DNA of 42,742 bases from Phallusia fumigata (GCA_008931825.1 QXVZ01004007.1:1-42742), one strand, 5' to 3'. Numbered from the stretch's first letter, positions 1 through 12,718 are shown. The notes: generated by a model from the sequence alone, not told the origin. Numbers and translations: made by a program.

Positions 1-300
1 TAAACAATGTCTGAATTGGATGAAATTTACACAGTTTGTAGAACATGCTATTGTGGTGCATCGAACTAATAATTTGATACCATAGCCCCAGTGGTTCCCC
101 CGCTTGCCCACTAAAATGGGTCAAATTATTAAACAATGTTCGAATTGGATGAAATTTACAGTTTGTAGAACATGTCGTTATGGTGCACCAATTTTTTGTT
201 TGACCCCGTAACCCCATCGGTTACCCTGCTACCCCCCTAAAATGGGTAAAAATGGCATGTGTGGGGACCCATACGATTCTGCCAGCAGAAACAATCATGT
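1..300. repeat. Dispersed modular repeat, two tandem units of about 125 bp
   Basis: Two diverged copies of one unit follow each other. Each holds the landmarks 'aaacaatgt', 'gaattggatgaaattta', 'tttgtagaacatg', 'gtggtgca' or 'atggtgca', then 'cccatcggttaccc' or a variant, and ends in 'taaaatgggt'. The ends of the two units lie about 125 bp apart. A head module with 'tgtggggacccata' and 'gcagaaacaa' follows at 250-292. The same units and head recur at 16376-17050, 20828-21000, 26097-26880, 27520-28385 and 35399-35830. The stretch from 300 to 477 is intron of the receptor gene with nothing else visible. Confidence 0.75.
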
Positions 301-477
301 CATAAACAGTACAGTAACTATAAGACACAATGTAATATAATATGGGGAATATAATCATCTTTTAATATCGGGTAATAGTGTATGTACCCCCCCTATATAT
401 GGTAAGCCACCCTTCTAGTTGCTTTTTTGTTTTGTGTATTGCCCTTTCACAGAAACATGTAATACACTTTTCTTTAG

Positions 478-3400
478 GCTTCCCCAAGCTCCAACGCTTC
501 AAATGAGACAAGTGTATGGAAATATGTTACTTTGCCTGGAAACCTCACACAACATGCCATAAACAACTTGAACAAGCAAAGCATTTACCAAGTTGAGATA
601 ATATGTGAAATGCAAAATTATGTTTACAGCAGGCCAGTAATGTCATCTTTCAGAACTGGTAAGATATATATATATGTAATATTTGTTTCTTGTAGTTGCC
701 GGGATTTTGATATGAATGCATTTTTTTGGATAATTGATGCTTTTACACAAGAATAAAATTTTTAGGTTGCCAAAACTCTGTTAATTTTGATGGAACTGTT
801 TCTAAATCAATGCCTTCCCTTTTTGAATCCAAAAATTTTCCCGAAGATGTGAATGAAGCAACAGGTATTTTACTTACTACCACAGTTTGCATAATTTTTA
901 AAAAAACTGCAAACCCCAAATTTGATTTCAATTGGGGGCAAATTCATCTGGATTGGCAAAAATCCAGACTATCTGAAGGCATTTGTTTTGAGCCTGACAT
1001 TTATGACCCGCAAAAGCATGAAAGTGATTTTTGAGACATTTGTTGCTCAAACCAGGCATTATAAATAGACAGATAAAAATTTAATTAATCAATGTCATTT
1101 GAACAATTTTGGAAATATTAAATTAACAGTAGATTTTACACAGCAAATAAATTTTAGTTCCAGAAGCACCGTCTTTGACATTAAATGGAATATCACAAAC
1201 TGACTTAATTCTGTCATGGCAAACTCACCCAAATGAAGATCCTCACATCACTGAGTTTAAGGTTTGGGCTGTTGTGTAACTGCCTTCAACAAACACCCTA
1301 CTGTTATGTTTTAATTTTGTTATTGCAGATTGAAATGAGATTAAGTGGAAAAGGAAAAAACTGGCGAGAGAAAGTTTCTCATATAGAACCCAACTTGCGA
1401 ATGCATAATGTTACTGGTTTGAAGAAAGGTTTGCCTATTAATGCTAATCCAAATAAATAAAAATTTATTTTTCTATGGTATAAGAACAAAAAATATTTGT
1501 CAATGCAGAAAACTAAAAAAATTTAATTTTTGAGTGTATTGTAGCTGGTGTTTTTACTTTTCTAAATACCAACATGCCAAATACAAGTACAGCATTCTTT
1601 ACAGTAATATAAATCAACATTTAGATGTAGACTATAGTGAAGTATGGTAAATCACCATTTTTTAGGTTCTTAATTTGCCATTTTCCTCTGAACACTTGAC
1701 TAACTTATTGGGTGCTGTGCTCAGGCGGTAATGTACTAATAAAATAAAAACAACCAATGTCTGAAAACGTAACAAAATTTATTTGTTAGCCATTAACCCC
1801 AAAAAATTGCATAAGCATGATGGAAATGGACATTTCAGAACATGACAATACAGAATATTTAAAAGCTAACATTTTATTGTTTTTGAGAGAAAAGGACGCT
1901 CTTTTTGAAAGTTACCAATTAAAAATGCTTTGCACTAATTTTTTTGACCATATTTAAATTTATGTTTACAAACTTATCTTCTTTCAGGTTTGGGCTACAA
2001 GTTCAGAATTTTTGCTGTCAGCATTAATGGTAAATCTGCTCCATCGCACAGTGTCAAGTTTTTCACTACTTCTCATAACACTGTACATCCACCACTCAAT
2101 CCACCACAAATGGTGTATGTGGAAATAAAAAATGCCTCACATTTATGTGTACAAGTGGAGGTGACTTTTTATTAAATATTTGTTGAAAGCTTCTTAAAGG
2201 TTATGTAATTAATTTTTTGTTGGCTATTATATTTTGCTTGTTTTGTTTTAACATTAAGCATTTGAAGTAAGTCTTGTAAAATTTTCGTGTTTAGCAGTAC
2301 AAAAATATTGACTTTGTGTACTTAATGGTCCTCTTCCAAAGAGGATATATATAGTTTTCACTCTTTTTCTGTCTTACACCATTTCGGTCAAGACATAGTC
2401 ATACAATGTGCAATAATAGCTCTGCTGCCATACAGTTCAATAACCTTACATCTGGTTTATCTAATACATCAATATCAAATTTATACCATATACCCAAAAC
2501 CAAGTTAAAAGAGGTAATTGAGATTTTATTGTCCAGTTAACTGTCACATGCCCAACAAAATTAACTTTTTTGTTGGCCCCTGTAAGATAATGCATTGTAA
2601 TAATGTTGCATAGGCAAATGACACACCTACCCTTCTAAAAATATATGTGTCTAGGGACACATGCAATTATGTTTGCAGAAACGATTTGAAGCAATACATT
2701 AAATTTATGTATTTGTTGTAACATTGTGGCATGTTATAAGTGTGGGAACAATTTGGCCAATATTAATTATATTACAGGACCTTCTGCAAAAATCTGATAT
2801 TGAAGGTTACTTTATCCGACTGGTCAAGAACGATGTGGTTTTAAAGCCACGACATGCGACTATCAATAAAAAGGAGATGTGTGTTACATTCTCGTTTAAA
2901 GCTGGACTGCAGTATTCGTTTCAAATCCAGGTTTGTTGTTTGTGATGCAATACTTGCTTTAAAATTGTTTGACTTGTGTATTTCGTTTACAGAGTTACAA
3001 TGTCCATGGGAGGTCACCCTACTCAGAAGACATCTTTTTTAAATTGCCAAATGGGTACAAAAGTAAAGTTTATACCATTTTAAATTTGACTTCGACAGAA
3101 AGTGAAGGGGATGATATCATTTACAATAACGATAGATATGGTGCAGAAATCGAAGGTTTGTGATTGTAGAATTTTCACTTTTTTATGTTCCAGGAAAAAA
3201 ATTTCAATTCTCTTTTCTCAAATTGTAGAATTTGTCTGTTGTTTATCTGCATATCTTTTCAGGTGTGCAAAAACGTGTTGCAAAAAAGACAGACTGGTTG
3301 TATATATTTCCTTTTGGAAAAAAGGGATCCTTTTTTATTTTTCAATACACTGCAGATGGGTTTTGTATGATCATGCATTATCAAAATGCTTAACCCATAA

Positions 3401-4224
3401 TTATCATTAGTACTTGTTTTATTATGTCATATTTTGTAAGGAATTGCAAAAACACTTCCATTATTGCCTTATATTTGCTAAAAAGATAAACTCATGGCTT
3501 AAAGTGCTGTCTTATTTCCAGTGTATATATTAGTTTCTTAGTGAAATTTATTGGTTTAAACGCTTGGATCTAAAATGGATCCAAAAGACAAAAATTGAAA
3601 TTGAGGTGTTTACTTGTTTGTTTGTTTGTTTTTAGATTCGGTAAGAATTGCACCATACTCACCTCTTGGAGAAATGTCACAAAGAGATATAGCCATTCTT
3701 ATTGCTGGATTAGCCATGATTCTTGTTGTGATTGTCTTGGTGATTTCAGCAATAATATACAACAGAATGAGAATACAGGAAAAGAAATCAGATGGTACCT
3801 GTGTGGATACAAAATTTCCATCAAAGTAAGCAACTGCAATGTGAAAACTGAATGAATGTAGTGTAATAAACCTACATTTTTTAGGCACTACCCACCTTCT
3901 CCCAACCTTTATCAAGCAAACCATGCCAACAATACCTACCATGGTAATTCACGCAACCATGATGAAATATGCAGTCAACATGCACCCACATGCAGGCATG
4001 TCGGTGCCAGTCCTTATGTAGATGGAGATTTTCAACATTGTGGTAGCAGAAGTGCTCCTTTGTGGTGGGTTAGAGGGGTGGATGGAGAATTTTGTCATAT
4101 TGTGCCTAAAGATGCCACGCGGGGACAGAATGGCTTGCACACTTCTAGACCAGTTATTTCTGAAAATAATGTGATTAAAACACCAAACTCTGTTGTAGTG
4201 GCTGATGAATGCTTAAATCGCTAA
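478..4224 (+). CDS. CDON/BOC-like fibronectin-III transmembrane receptor, 3' part
   Basis: Nine exons encode the last 500 residues: 478-658, 766-864, 1158-1261, 1329-1428, 1988-2160, 2778-2930, 2993-3155, 3636-3825 and 3885-4224 (TAA). All junctions are GT-AG and in phase; upstream exons lie outside the window. Residues 1-60 end one FN3 domain. A linker follows, then a second FN3 (about 94-190, starting VPEAPSLTL, with GLGYKFRIFAVSINGKSAPS) and a third, less typical one (about 205-300). Residues 343-367 form one transmembrane helix, and a tail of about 130 residues is cytoplasmic. The second FN3 resembles that of the hedgehog co-receptors CDON and BOC in its PEAP start and YKFR strand. This is judged from memory of the family, so other FN3 receptors remain possible. 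The tail matches nothing I recognise. Confidence 0.8.
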
Positions 4225-5070
4225 AAGTAAAATTGTTGTGGATGCTGCTATTTTTTGTAATGGGTTGTAAATGTGTAGCAATTTAAAACTACTTGCCTGG
4301 TTGTTTACTGTTTTATTATTTCTTTTATCACCAGCCAAAATGCAGTACATTTTTTGACTAATGTTGCTGAGGAAAACTGGGTTTATTTGCCTGTACCTTG
4401 AGTGCTTTTTGTATTTTTTATTTGGTGTCTTGTGATGTAAATTTCTTTCCCTCCTTGAGTATTTTGTTAAAGCAGTGTTACATTGTAAGCTGCTTGCAAG
4501 TCTAAGTCAATGTTCCCAAAAATGGTGGGGTTGCATACAAAAATTCTGCAGTCACTGGCTGTAAAATATTCATAAATCTACGCCTGTTGTTTCTTGTGAT
4601 GATTTTGTGATTTCATGGTATGTGGTAAGAATTTAAATTTTCAAATGAAAAATACCTTGTACACAGTTCAATATATGAATTTGTTTTTGGTATAAAATTG
4701 CTGGCCAAAGTTACCCTGATGGTGCTACATGTTGTTAATATCACTGATTTTTGAATATTTCATATGACTTCCGTCAAGTGCTTTTACACACTTTTTGTAA
4801 TTAACTGTCTATTTGCAGTATTTTGCTTTGATATCTGATCTTTTTGTTTACCTACAAACTTTGCATTATTTGTGTGGATTACTCATTACACATTTGTCTT
4901 ATTTGTAGCAGTTTCTGCTCATGGGAGTTGAATGCGTAGACTAGAAGATGGTCCTTGTCAAAGCATGTATCATATGTAGAATTCCGCTCGGCCGACCTGC
5001 TGATTCGAATCTGATCGCTTGACAAATTAAAAAAATGTTTAGGCAAACTTAAACAACTTCAAATAGCAAA

Positions 5071-5076
5071 AATAAA
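5071..5076 (+). terminator. Candidate poly(A) signal of the FN3 receptor gene
   Basis: An AATAAA hexamer lies about 850 bp after the receptor stop codon. The stretch 4225-5070 has no gene and is read as 3' UTR. The distance is long, so an earlier non-canonical signal may be used instead. Confidence 0.35.
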
Positions 5077-7432
5077 GGAGAGTGCCAGAAGACGTTACCG
5101 GGCCCGCCAAACATCCGACCCGCAGCCCGTTTGCTAGGCCTTTATTGTAAAGGACTGTCTCTTTTTCAGCTCTATTTGTTCTTCCCTTAATTGAGATAGT
5201 AATTGTCCTTTAAGTCGTTTTCACTGTCAGTCCAATCTCCTGCTCTCAAAAATGAGGTTGCAAAAAAAGTTTAATTCTTGTAAGAGTGCAGGCTCTGACA
5301 ACAGACACCAGACCAGGGTGTACAATTAGCCTCATTTTTTGTATCACTCACATCTCTATTCAAATAAGGCAATTCTTTTGGAAAACCAGAAAATTGTAAA
5401 CTAGATTAGTAAATGTGAAAATAAGCAAAAAACAACAGAGAAAGAGGAAGTGGCAACGGACGTCTGGAAAGGCAATATCTCCGCATATCATCAGAACTGA
5501 GACTCTGCGAATAATACACAACAATGTATTGTTCTTCCCCATGACAAAATCAAGCCGGAATTTGTTCGAGGCCTAACCTACGCGAGAAAACTTATAGTAG
5601 TATTTTTTGTTATTATCGGAACGAAAGTGTTTCCAACTTTCGGAAACATGATATTAATTTCAATAAAGTTTTGATTTCCTTTACTGTAGCCAAACATAGC
5701 CTTGTTGGCAACTCTACCCCTTGCAATTTGCCTCTTTTTAAGAAACCACCTGAGAAAATAAACGTTAATGGATGGGACCAAAGCTATGATTCACCGTGCC
5801 GAATGTCATGTGTGAATAAATGATTTCTGTTGAAAGCATTATAAACCTTAAATGGAGCCAGAATTGTAAGTGAAAAATTAGTACGGTCCGCTGAGAGCTT
5901 GCTGATCTTTGTTTTGATCCACATCTTGGTAAAGTTGCCGACCCCTGCTGTGATGCAAACAATTGCCTTAAAAAGGTAATGGATGTGAGGAAGACCGCTA
6001 ATCGCAAGGCTGGTGTGCCATAGAACGCCAAGTGGTAGATATGTACATCGTAGGTTCAGCACAATGCGTAAACAGTTTTTTTTATATTTTTGGTTTCTCA
6101 AATTTGGCGTCAAATGTCGCAACCCTGTCCAAAAAAATACCAATAAAACGCTCATCGGATTTTACCGTATCCTGGCAACACTAATGTTGTGGATACGCGC
6201 TGTCACGGCTGAGTAATCTTTTTCTTAGTTGAGCTGTGTCAATGAGTAAATATCAAGCTCATCAAAATTAGTTCGCAGGTCGGACGCGTTTTACAACCAA
6301 CGCCGGTTCTTTAATTGTTGGGTTTTAATTCACAAAGAAAAGATAATTTAAAGCATTAAGAATAAAAAAAGAGAAAAGCTTGTGTTCCGGAAGTTTTTGG
6401 CGCTACTGAGCTCAAATAAAAACACGAACAGGCATTAAACCATGTTTTTAGCGTAATGTAGTCAGTAGTGTTTTGAAAATAGTAGTTGTTAGATTAATTT
6501 ATATTGATGACAAGCCATTTTGGTTGCGGACTGTACCTACAGTTTTTAGTGTTACCAATAGTTCCAGTTTTACAATAGTTACAGATTACAAAGCTAGTTA
6601 GCTACTTGATTGATAATAATAGCACTGTTTGACACAACTTTTCAAGGTAAAACCAACTGGTTTGTAGTGATTGTGGTTGAGTCAATACTGGATTAATAAA
6701 ATTTCAAGCCCTATTAATTCGAGCCCTTATGAATGACAAACAATATCACATACAACAGCGTTGCAGCATATTATACACTGGTTTTGTCTCATTGCTTTCC
6801 AGTTAATGAGGTAATAGCATGAACATAGACCAAGCTTGACCAAAAGGGGTCATTGACTACTTTGTTGGCTTCAAAAAGGGCCGCCTGAACTAAAAGATGA
6901 GAATCATTAGATTAAAATAAGGAAAGAAGAAATTTTATTTTACAGACAGGTGTTTTATTATTCTGTGTGGAGGCCAGTGATAGTATAATAAAATCAAATT
7001 ATAAANTATGTTGTAGATAATGATAATTATTAAATATCTTTTCAATAAAGTGCATGTAATTACCAAATGAATGCATATTTTTGCACATGCAGTTAGTTTC
7101 ATATTAAAGTTCAATCAGCTAAATTATGGCAGAATGACACACATAATTGTAGGTAACAATGCAACCCACAGAAATGGTTTCAATTTCCAGAAGTTCTCTA
7201 TTTCCTTTTTTTTAATATTCCATAATTAAGTTTCATCTCCCTTTCAATGTCGAAAACAATGTAAGGCATGTGGTCATTATAGTTTCATGCAAAGTTGCCC
7301 GATATAGTGCCTTGAGACTCTTACTATGAACACCATCATTGTGGTGAATATGACAATGTGTTTATTTAATGAAATATATTTTTGTGCTTTAATTGGTTTT
7401 ACAGTCAAAAATTGTTACATGTCATTTTTTAG
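5077..7432. other. Intergenic stretch and presumed promoter or 5' UTR intron of the coiled-coil gene
   Basis: I see no gene I can support here. The GC-rich piece at 5090-5140 and the string 'aaagttgccgacccctg' at 5931-5947 look like the interior and one terminus of a decayed hAT element. An overlapping pair of open frames on the minus strand at 5765-6155 has no recognisable domain. An X-box-like site lies at 6167-6179. A single N at 7006 marks an assembly seam. Confidence 0.5.
6167..6179 (+). promoter_or_regulatory. X-box-like (RFX) site upstream of the CCDC170-like gene
   Basis: The sequence GTATCC-T-GGCAAC has a perfect right half (RGYAAC). Its left half matches GTNRCC at five of six positions. 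RFX factors bind X-boxes upstream of ciliary genes, and CCDC170 is a cilium- and microtubule-associated family. The site lies about 1.25 kb before the first recognised coding exon, so a non-coding first exon would be needed for proximity to the start site. It could be a chance match. Confidence 0.35.
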
Positions 7433-10400
7433 CTGATGGAATGTGAATCGAAACTTCATTTGAAAGACAAGTATCTAAAAGAATTGAAATCCAAGATTGA
7501 GGTCATGAATGAAAATGCACAGAGGCAATCAATAACCATACAGGTTTGTAATTTTTTGAATGTTTTGTTAATTTTAGAGTTAAACTCATCTGGCATTTTC
7601 AGAAACATTAGATTTGACGCTATCCTGGTTGTCTTATACCCAGTACCTACGGCAGATTTTTTGCCAAGGCAAGAAATCAGATTGTGCAGTGAGGTTTAAA
7701 CTCACGGCCTAAATCTTTTTTCTAATCTAATTGTGCTGTTAAGCTACTTACTGAGCTCTTAAAAAAATTTGGTTTTCATTTTTCCACAACAATGTTGTGA
7801 TCAAGTCTTGATACCTATTCATCTCAGGATCCAAGTCAACCTTTCACTTTTTGATCTGTACCAACTTCCAAGTCAGCAAACCGAATTATGTTCAAACAAA
7901 AACTGTCATTTTTGATTCATGACTTAGTGCAATAGGGTTTATTCAGAACTGACTGAAAACAATCTTAATACAAATCTACTACATGGAAATCATTTGTTCA
8001 AAGCAAGCTTTAAAAACTGATCCTTTTGCTGGATGTGACTGTATTTAAGTGTACAATACTTTGCATTCAGACTTTGCAAGAAAGAGTCCAAGCAGCTGAA
8101 AGTCAATCTGGTATGTTTGAGCATGCAACTACCCGTGGCTCTGCTACCATTGAGAGGTTGCAAAAAGACAACAGAGAAGCTCAAGAAAGAATTTTAGAGT
8201 TGGAATCACGATTAAGGTCTAGTAAAGCATTGTATAACGTCCTTTCTGGGTGACCTAAGATTTATTTTTCCCTTTTTTGATGTTTTGTTGCGATTATAGT
8301 TGTTTTTAATCTGTTAGTCTCAACTGGGAGATCAATGTCATTCAAGTTTGTTGGGCAGAAAACACAAGTGGTTGGGTGTGATTAAAACAAAATTAGAAGT
8401 TAGTGCAATTTGGTGCCTACCACTTGCTTATCTTGGGCGTAACATTATGCTTTGAAAGAGTACCAAGATGTACATAAAAACATAGAATATTTTAACACTA
8501 TTTTGCACATGGTTCTTGGTGCTGTTTTCGATGATGTATTTATTGCTTTTTATACATTGTTGATAACTTGGATCTTTAAAATTTCTAGAAACCATGCAGT
8601 TGTCAATGAGGAAACACACCAAACTGCAGATGCAAGCAAGCGAAAACTGAAGGAAGTTGTGCTGCAGATGGCGAATGCACTAAATGCTCCCTTTGATGAA
8701 AACGCAGCAGATGATCCAACAGCTTTGATTGAAATGGTAATTTTTTTATTTATTTGTCATAGACTATTATTTTTCTAAACATCTTTGTACAATAGTGCGC
8801 TATGCTGTTGCACTCAGGTTTGTGGAGTCAGTTGAAAATTTCCGACCACAAATCTACTCTTTAAAAAATATCCGACTCCTACTTCACTTGATCTTAGAAA
8901 ACACTAGAATTTATGAAAACACCACATCACTTTAAAAAGTGGACTCCACCAGTTCCAACTCGGGACTCTGACCAAAACCCTGATTACATTGTTTGTTTTG
9001 TTTTAAAAAAACACTTTTTCCAAAAAAATCAGGCACTTTTTCTTTTCCAGGTTAAAGAACTTTCACAGGACAAAATTTTACAAGACAGTAAAATTGCAAC
9101 ATTAGAGGATACTTTGAATGCACACAACCTGGAAACGAAAGCAAGTCGGGAAACCATCATGAGGCTTGTATCTGAAGTGGGCAAAGAACAAAAAAATGCA
9201 TCTGAGACAAATTATATGTTGGAAAAGTTTAAGAAGGTAAAAAAGTAATTTTTTAAAAAGAAATAATTACATGCATACACCTATTTTTGAAAAAAACAGT
9301 TTTAACAAGTTTACAACATTAAGAAAGAAGGTGAAACTGTTGCACTCATTTTTCAGGATAGTGAAGACTTTCTTACCAAACAAGAATGTATGGAGCGTGA
9401 AAATGATTTGTTAAAGCAACGCATTGCAGCCCTGGAAAAAACAATTGACTCATCGCGTGAAGAGTTGATTCAAACTAGAAACAAGGTTGCAAATGAAATA
9501 AATTTCAATGACACATTTAAATACTTTTTACTGTTCTTTGAAACAAATCTGGCAAAGATCAAAGCATTTTCTTTTTATGTGTATAGGCTGCAATGATGTC
9601 AGATGACACCAAACGCCTAAATCATGACCTTAGTTCATCAGTTTCAGAATTTGAAGTTTTTAAAGAAACAATGGCCAAGGTATTGGGTCCAAACTTCAAT
9701 AAGACATTGCACAACGTGTGTCAGGCTGTAACCCGAAATGTAAATAATTTTAGCTGTTAAGCAGTCATCACTTCGAAATTGACTCAACTGAGGAGAGCAT
9801 AAAGAATCGAATCAAAGAGTTAGCGGCCAATGAACGAGAATACAAAATGGTAAAATATTGGTGTTGTCTCTATGGGAAAACCTTTTTCATTACATTTTCA
9901 AAATTTTGTACAGAAAACTGATTCTTTAAATGGGACTGTTGCTGAGTTAAGCAAACAGTTGGAACAACAATGTGAAATATATCATGATACAATTCGCCGT
10001 GCCAAATCTGCTGAGACATCAACCATCCATCATGAAAACAAACTAAGAGATTTGGAAAATGAGTTAATTTCTGGAAATATTCTTCATGACACTCTCAGAA
10101 ATGAAAAAAATAAAGTGAGTCTGTATTAAATTTCCTGGTGTGAATGAACCACCCACTCCTGACACTAACTTGTCATTTGAATTTTTGTATGCAAAAAAAG
10201 TGTTGCCTAAAACAGGTTTAGTTTTAACTTTTGTTCCAATATTTTAAACATATTTACACTTAAAGATAAACATACTTTAATTTTGGGCTATTTTAAAATC
10301 GTTATGTGATAAGTGCCAAAAAGTGATGAAATTTGTGCTCATTGATTGTGTATAAATATGTGTTAAAGCCTTGATAGATGGTTACTATTGAGCATGTAAA

Positions 10401-11709
10401 GTTTCAATTTTATATGCAGTACATGCAATTCCTTCAACAAATGTCAGAGGCAATGGGAATGACCAGCTTGTGTCTTGATGTTGGTTATGACATGAATACC
10501 GACAGTCTAATTGCACGAGCAAGACAACTGGCAAAACTGGAGTCTGATGCTCTTGTACAAAAAACATCGACCAATCACAGTCTTCACAAAAAAGTAAGCA
10601 GCAGCTAGTTGGTGTGTGCACCAGACCCCTAACAACAAATAAGTTTTTTTGTGAAATTGTCTAAATTAAAAAAAAACTTACTATATCAATTCTTTTGTTT
10701 CAATAGCTTAAATTGTTAAAAGAACAACTTCAAAGCAAGGAATTACACATTGAATTGCTGAGGAAGAAAATAGCTCAGCAAGATGAAAAGGAGCAGACAC
10801 GTTCTGCTCTGGCAATTGATCGTGATGATGCAATTGTCACAGTACAGAAACTGCAGAAAAAAGTGGAGAGACTACAGCATGCTCTGGGAGATGAACGAGT
10901 CAAAGTTACACAACTAAAGGCACAACTTGCTGACACAAATCAATTGAAGGTGAGTGGTTATGTCATTATACAGCCTTTGGTAGATTTGCAATATTTTTAT
11001 TGTTTTGTTGTGTTTATTATGAGCAGATTGTAACGATGGACCAAAGAAGAAAAATTGATGACTTATCAACTTTTGTTGATAAACTAAGCACAACTAAAGA
11101 TCGCCAACGGCAAAAACTGTCCTGTCTTAAAAAAGAACTAAAGATGACTGAAAATGATGCAGGGGAACACTCATCAAGCCTTAAAATGCAACTAAATGCT
11201 TTGACGAATGACCTGAAATCAAACAAATCTTTACTTGATGAAGTGAACCGCAGAGAAAAACAGGTATATGATACTTATTGGAACCTGGTATTTAATGTGT
11301 GCACTTAAGTAGCCTTTTCTTTTTATTTAAACTCATGGGACCAAGGACTAAGTTTATTTTCATTAAAAGCTTTGTGTTTAATTATTTTTTTTACTGCTTT
11401 GTACAGTTGGTTGATTTTCGGGAGGTGGTGGCTCGAATGCTGGGACTTGATGTGACAAGCTTAGCAATTCCAGATTATGAGATAATTTCACGACTTGAAA
11501 AGCTCATTCGCAACCACCACATCGGGGCAGCTGCTGGAGCAAGTTTGGATCGATCATTGGAGCATATGAATCAACGGTTTGTGACTGGATACGAAAATGA
11601 GATAAATCCAGTCTACCATCCTCAACCTCCATTGACACGAAGTCGGACAGCAAGTCCAAGAAAACATCGACACCATAGATCACGCTCTATTTCACCAGTT
11701 CGTTACTGA
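7433..11709 (+). CDS. CCDC170: Coiled-coil protein of the CCDC170 type
   Basis: Twelve in-phase exons encode about 687 residues: 7433-7543, 8071-8216, 8589-8736, 9051-9236, 9357-9485, 9587-9679, 9754-9849, 9914-10114, 10420-10593, 10707-10949, 11027-11263 and 11407-11709 (TGA). Almost the whole protein is heptad-rich coiled coil, for example TLQERVQAAESQ and LRKKIAQQDEKEQTR. The C-terminus has a short conserved-looking block, VVARMLGLDVTSLAIPDYEI, then a tail rich in Arg, Ser and His. CCDC170 proteins (about 700 residues in human) associate with microtubules and cilia. Length and C-terminal block fit that family, but coiled coils mimic each other, so the name is moderate confidence. The ATG at 7436 lies 3 nt after a splice acceptor. 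It may be the true start behind a non-coding or trans-spliced leader, or a short 5' coding exon may be missing. Confidence 0.8.
8815..8982. mobile_element. Small hAT-like MITE in an intron of the CCDC170-like gene
   Basis: The left end CAGGTTTGTGGAGTC and the right end read inverted as CAGGGTTTTGGTCAGAGTCC are imperfect inverted termini. The 8-bp flanks agree at only five positions, so any target duplication is decayed. GGAGTC/GACTCC pairs inside resemble the larger element at 32453-32846. Confidence 0.4.
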
Positions 11710-11973
11710 ATATTGTCCCAGGATGTTTCCATACTGAAGAATGGTTGCTTGCTGTGTAAACATTTCAAATTTAGTTTAATTGTGAATTTAAATTCCTGTC
11801 ATCTAAAAAAAATTATGCATTCTTTTTTGTAATTAAACAGCTGCATATGAATTGTGAAATTTGTTCTATTTGACTACATTTTTTGAGTACTGTTTGTATT
11901 TTTGATCCATTTGTATGTGTATGTTGTTAGTGTTTGAAATAGATGTTAGGTGTTTATAAAAGTTGGTCTATGT

Positions 11974-12169
11974 CAGTGATTCCCAATTCTTTATGTACAA
12001 CGCACCACCTCAAAATCTAGTTTTGTAATGTATTCAATAAAATTAAACCTTGGAGGTCACAAGACAAGCTTACCAGGCAGTCATTTGTACTTAGAACTGC
12101 TTCAGTGAAAATTTGTTTTTATGACATCATTTTTAAAATGTGGCATGTAACCCATGTTTGGAATCACTG
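11974..12169. mobile_element. hAT-like MITE inside the 3' UTR of the CCDC170-like gene
   Basis: The left end CAGTGATTCCCAA and the right end TTTGGAATCACTG are inverted repeats, differing by one C, and start and stop in the CAG/CTG typical of hAT termini. The 8-bp flanks do not match well, so the insertion is old or the borders are imprecise. An AATAAA at 12036-12041 lies inside it. Confidence 0.5.
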
Positions 12170-12267
12170 GTTGAAATGAATGTATAAATCATAGATTGTT
12201 TTTAGCGCACAGAGTTTTTCAGTAGAATGCACTTGTGCCGATGTTTATTTACTAGTTTGTAGAAGAA

Positions 12268-12273
12268 AATAAA
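12268..12273 (+). terminator. Candidate poly(A) signal of the CCDC170-like gene
   Basis: AATAAA lies about 560 bp after the stop codon, and an earlier one sits at 12036-12041 inside the MITE. No gene is seen in 11710-12982. This stretch is the two facing 3' UTRs of the CCDC170-like and Mondo genes. A minus-strand AATAAA at 12719-12724 would serve Mondo, about 260 nt after its stop. Confidence 0.5.
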
Positions 12274-12718
12274 ATTTGCACTTACTGGTATTTAACCCTC
12301 TGTTATATCTTGAAAAATCGAAAATAACACTGTTTTCCATACAAATTGAAAACACAAGCACAAACTTTATAAAAGTGTGTTATTGTGTAAAATATATATT
12401 ATTTAGATACGGTGATCAACAATGCAATGTTTTTTTTTATGTTATGCTTCATTTTTTTAAGCAGCTTTGTTGAAATGCCTGTGGTATCAAATAACATCAC
12501 CCAAGTCTTTACAATTAAAAATAGCAGTTTTTTCATTGTTGAAAACAAGTCACCAAATAAAACAATTATGGAACACAATTACAGTCGTAAGGCATGCATC
12601 ATCAAACACAAAAAACAAAAAGTTTCGTAGGCATTGTTGGTAGCAAATATAGAATAAAAGCACAGAACATAACAACACTAAAACATTGCCCACTTGCACA
12701 GAAGCTTAATACAAGCAT

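Noticed and set aside
3617..3634. TTTG microsatellite
   Set aside because: A short run forming the pyrimidine tract of a normal splice acceptor; nothing unusual.
4980..5020. tRNA-like B box 'gattcgaatc'
   Set aside because: The flanking bases do not form a T stem and no A box or acceptor stem fits; it is a short palindrome.
5765..6155. Overlapping minus-strand open frames of 88 and 123 codons, with a possible further exon at 5578-5754
   Set aside because: No recognisable domain, and two frames are open over the same DNA. The end of a hAT-like terminus (5931-5947) lies inside. Splice signals to link them are weak.
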